Positions 4,479 to 5,819 of a DNA stretch of 5,819 bases are shown here, piece by piece. The stretch comes from Candidatus Thioglobus sp. Lineage in GTDB: Bacteria > Pseudomonadota > Gammaproteobacteria > PS1 > Thioglobaceae. The position numbers were made by a program, and so were the translations under genes. Location of the stretch: positions 1 to 5,819 of the forward strand of contig QOAH01000139.1 of the NCBI GenBank assembly GCA_003978185.1. Reading direction: 5' to 3'. How positions within the stretch are numbered: position 1 is the stretch's first letter; every line of letters begins with the position of its first letter. The notes below the pieces were generated by a model, which searched no databases, was not told where the DNA came from, and worked only from the letters and a program-made list of their open reading frames with translations.

Positions 4479-5744
4479 CTATAATGCCTTAAAGCCGATG
4501 TCTGTACGATAGTACGCTGTTGGCCAGTTGATTTTTTCAAGCAATGTATAAGCATTTGTCTGTGCCTCTTCAGTGTCGGCACCGAGTGCCGTAGCGCAAA
4601 GCACGCGACCACCACTGGTAACAACCTTGTCGCCATCCATCTTTGTTCCGGCATGAAACACTTTGGCATCATCGTGATCAGCTGGTAAACCAACAACCTC
4701 TCCCGATGGATAAGTATTAGGGTAGCCGTCGGCGGCCAATACTACGCCCATCGCAGAACGATTGTCCCACTCAATAGTTGCTTGATTCAGCTGGCCTTTG
4801 GTTGCTAACAAACATAACTCTGCTAAATTTGATTTAAGACGCATCATAATTGGCTGGGTTTCTGGATCACCAAATCGACAGTTGTATTCTAAAACTTTAG
4901 AATTGCCCTGGTGGTCAATCATCAGACCCGCATACAAAAAACCCGTATATGGATTACCTTCTGCTGCCATACCATCAACCGTTGGGCGAATAACACTGTC
5001 CATCACGTTTTGGAAGATCTCATCAGTGACAATTGGTGCCGGAGAATACGCACCCATGCCACCAGTATTAGGGCCTTTATCACCATTATCACGGGCTTTG
5101 TGGTCTTGTGAAGTGGCCATTGGTAAAATATTTTTACCATCTACCATGACGATAAAACTCGCTTCTTCGCCAACCAAGAATTCTTCAACCACCACGCGAG
5201 AGCCGGCTTCACCAAAACGATTACCTTCGAGCATGTCGTTAATAGCCTCAACTGCTTCAGCTTGCGTATTGGCGATAATAACGCCCTTGCCTGCAGCTAA
5301 GCCATCGGCCTTAATCACAATCGGTGTGCCTTTTTCCTCTACATATTTAACCGCTGGCGCTACCTCGGTAAAGACATCATAGTAAGCGGTTGGGATGTTG
5401 TTTCGATCAAGGAAATCTTTACAAAAAGCTTTGGAGCCTTCGAGTCTCGATGCCGCTTGGGTTGGGCCAAAAATGGCCAAGCCTTCGGCCTGAAAGCGAT
5501 CAACCACGCCAATCACTAACGGTGCCTCAGGCCCAACAATGGTAAGATCAACTTGGTTATCTTTAACAAAGGCAATCAGTCCATCGATGTCTTCTGATCC
5601 GATATTAATATTGGTCAATTTATCTTCTAACTGCGTACCGGCATTGCCTGGGGCAACGAATACTTCTTCAACTTCATCAAACTTCGCACACTGCCAAGCT
5701 AGGGCGTGCTCGCGGCCGCCAGCACCAATAACCAAAACTTTCAT
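4479..5744 (-). CDS. purD: Phosphoribosylamine-glycine ligase (GAR synthetase)
   Basis: PurD joins 5-phosphoribosylamine and glycine with ATP to make glycinamide ribonucleotide, the second step of de novo purine synthesis. The 421-residue length is standard. The N domain has GAGGREHA (7-14), APGNAGT (31-37) and GPEAPLV (71-77). The ATP-grasp region has SKAFCKDFL (104-112), [11 protein letters not shown] (145-155), [11 protein letters not shown] (186-196), [19 protein letters not shown] (214-232) and [12 protein letters not shown] (286-297), the latter carrying the metal-binding residues. The C domain ends with TDIGFKAL. The ATG (5744-5742) has only a modest AGGT upstream, which overlaps the TAG stop of the preceding gene. 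rnhB begins two bases after the purD stop, so both are probably on one transcript. No sign of damage. Confidence 0.97.
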   Translation of the reverse strand: MKVLVIGAGGREHALAWQCAKFDEVEEVFVAPGNAGTQLEDKLTNINIGSEDIDGLIAFVKDNQVDLTIVGPEAPLVIGVVDRFQAEGLAIFGPTQAASRLEGSKAFCKDFLDRNNIPTAYYDVFTEVAPAVKYVEEKGTPIVIKADGLAAGKGVIIANTQAEAVEAINDMLEGNRFGEAGSRVVVEEFLVGEEASFIVMVDGKNILPMATSQDHKARDNGDKGPNTGGMGAYSPAPIVTDEIFQNVMDSVIRPTVDGMAAEGNPYTGFLYAGLMIDHQGNSKVLEYNCRFGDPETQPIMMRLKSNLAELCLLATKGQLNQATIEWDNRSAMGVVLAADGYPNTYPSGEVVGLPADHDDAKVFHAGTKMDGDKVVTSGGRVLCATALGADTEEAQTNAYTLLEKINWPTAYYRTDIGFKAL

Positions 5745-5753
5745 ATTTTTTAC

Positions 5754-5819
5754 CTATACGTAATCTTCAATAAACTCTCTAAATTTCTTGTGCGACATAA
5801 TCTGCGTACCATCACAGTT
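5754..5819 (-). CDS. C-terminal end of an unidentified gene upstream of purD
   Basis: The last 66 bases read in one open frame into the window as 21 residues, opening NCDGTQIMSHKKFREF and closing IEDYV, then TAG at 5756-5754. The charged amphipathic composition looks like a real protein end. The stop falls in TAGG, the purD ribosome binding site, nine bases before the purD ATG, the same junction seen at rsmI/ferredoxin and yraN/dolP. I do not recognise the protein; it does not resemble the end of PurH, the commonest purD neighbour. A second frame is also open here but is less protein-like. Confidence 0.6.
   Translation of the reverse strand, partial: NCDGTQIMSHKKFREFIEDYV

Noticed and set aside
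4457..4696. 79-codon minus-strand ORF overlapping purD and rnhB
   Set aside because: It lies in another frame of purD and has no recognisable domain; PurD motifs run through the same bases.
4911..5111. Two further plus-strand ORFs opposite purD (also 5539-5763)
   Set aside because: Both are antisense to conserved PurD motifs and lack ribosome binding sites or family features.
4798..5382. 194-codon plus-strand ORF opposite purD
   Set aside because: It is fully antisense to highly conserved purD codons, its translation is Ser/Thr/Pro-rich without motifs, and it has no ribosome binding site; it is a shadow frame.

Overview
The window reads as an ordinary chromosomal segment of an AT-rich gammaproteobacterium. 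The evidence is the rsmI-yraN-dolP gene set, which follows the Escherichia coli yraL-M-N-O-P locus with two genes missing, together with gammaproteobacterial forms of transketolase, CoaE, RNase HII and PurD. The low G+C, judged by eye, and the gene style would fit a marine sulfur-oxidiser such as the SUP05/Thioglobus group or a bathymodioline symbiont, but that placement is inference. No mobile element, CRISPR array, phage gene or obvious transferred island was seen.

Layout. Positions 1-146 (minus) hold the first 48 codons of transketolase, behind a good sigma70-type promoter at 174-202. Positions 147-881 hold a short minus-strand unit: a small membrane-anchored protein of NTF2/DUF4878-like appearance (327-731), then a possible 17-codon ORF with a strong ribosome binding site (253-306), with a promoter at 763-791. 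A minus-strand elongator tRNA-Met (882-958) has its own near-consensus promoter (971-999) and a short terminator (852-873). Going the other way, coaE (1057-1662, plus) makes coenzyme A.

From 1648 to 2793 the minus strand carries rsmI followed by a small thioredoxin-like [2Fe-2S] ferredoxin, probably co-transcribed. Only 5 bp away, yraN and dolP start in the opposite direction (2799-3916). The last block (3913-5819, minus) is the end of an unidentified gene, then purD and rnhB, joined by very short spacers.

Functionally the genes are housekeeping: carbon metabolism (tkt), CoA synthesis (coaE), purine synthesis (purD), 16S rRNA modification (rsmI), genome maintenance (rnhB, perhaps yraN), outer-membrane integrity (dolP), Fe-S chemistry (ferredoxin) and translation (tRNA-Met). 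The arrangement is very compact. Convergent pairs overlap by 15 and 4 nt, one divergent pair is 5 bp apart, and three junctions place the stop codon TAG inside the next gene's Shine-Dalgarno sequence. I found no convincing new system. The points most worth a second look are the small or broken ORF at 195-306, the bare divergent rsmI/yraN start region, the coiled-coil tail on DolP and the hairpin inside the 3' end of rnhB.
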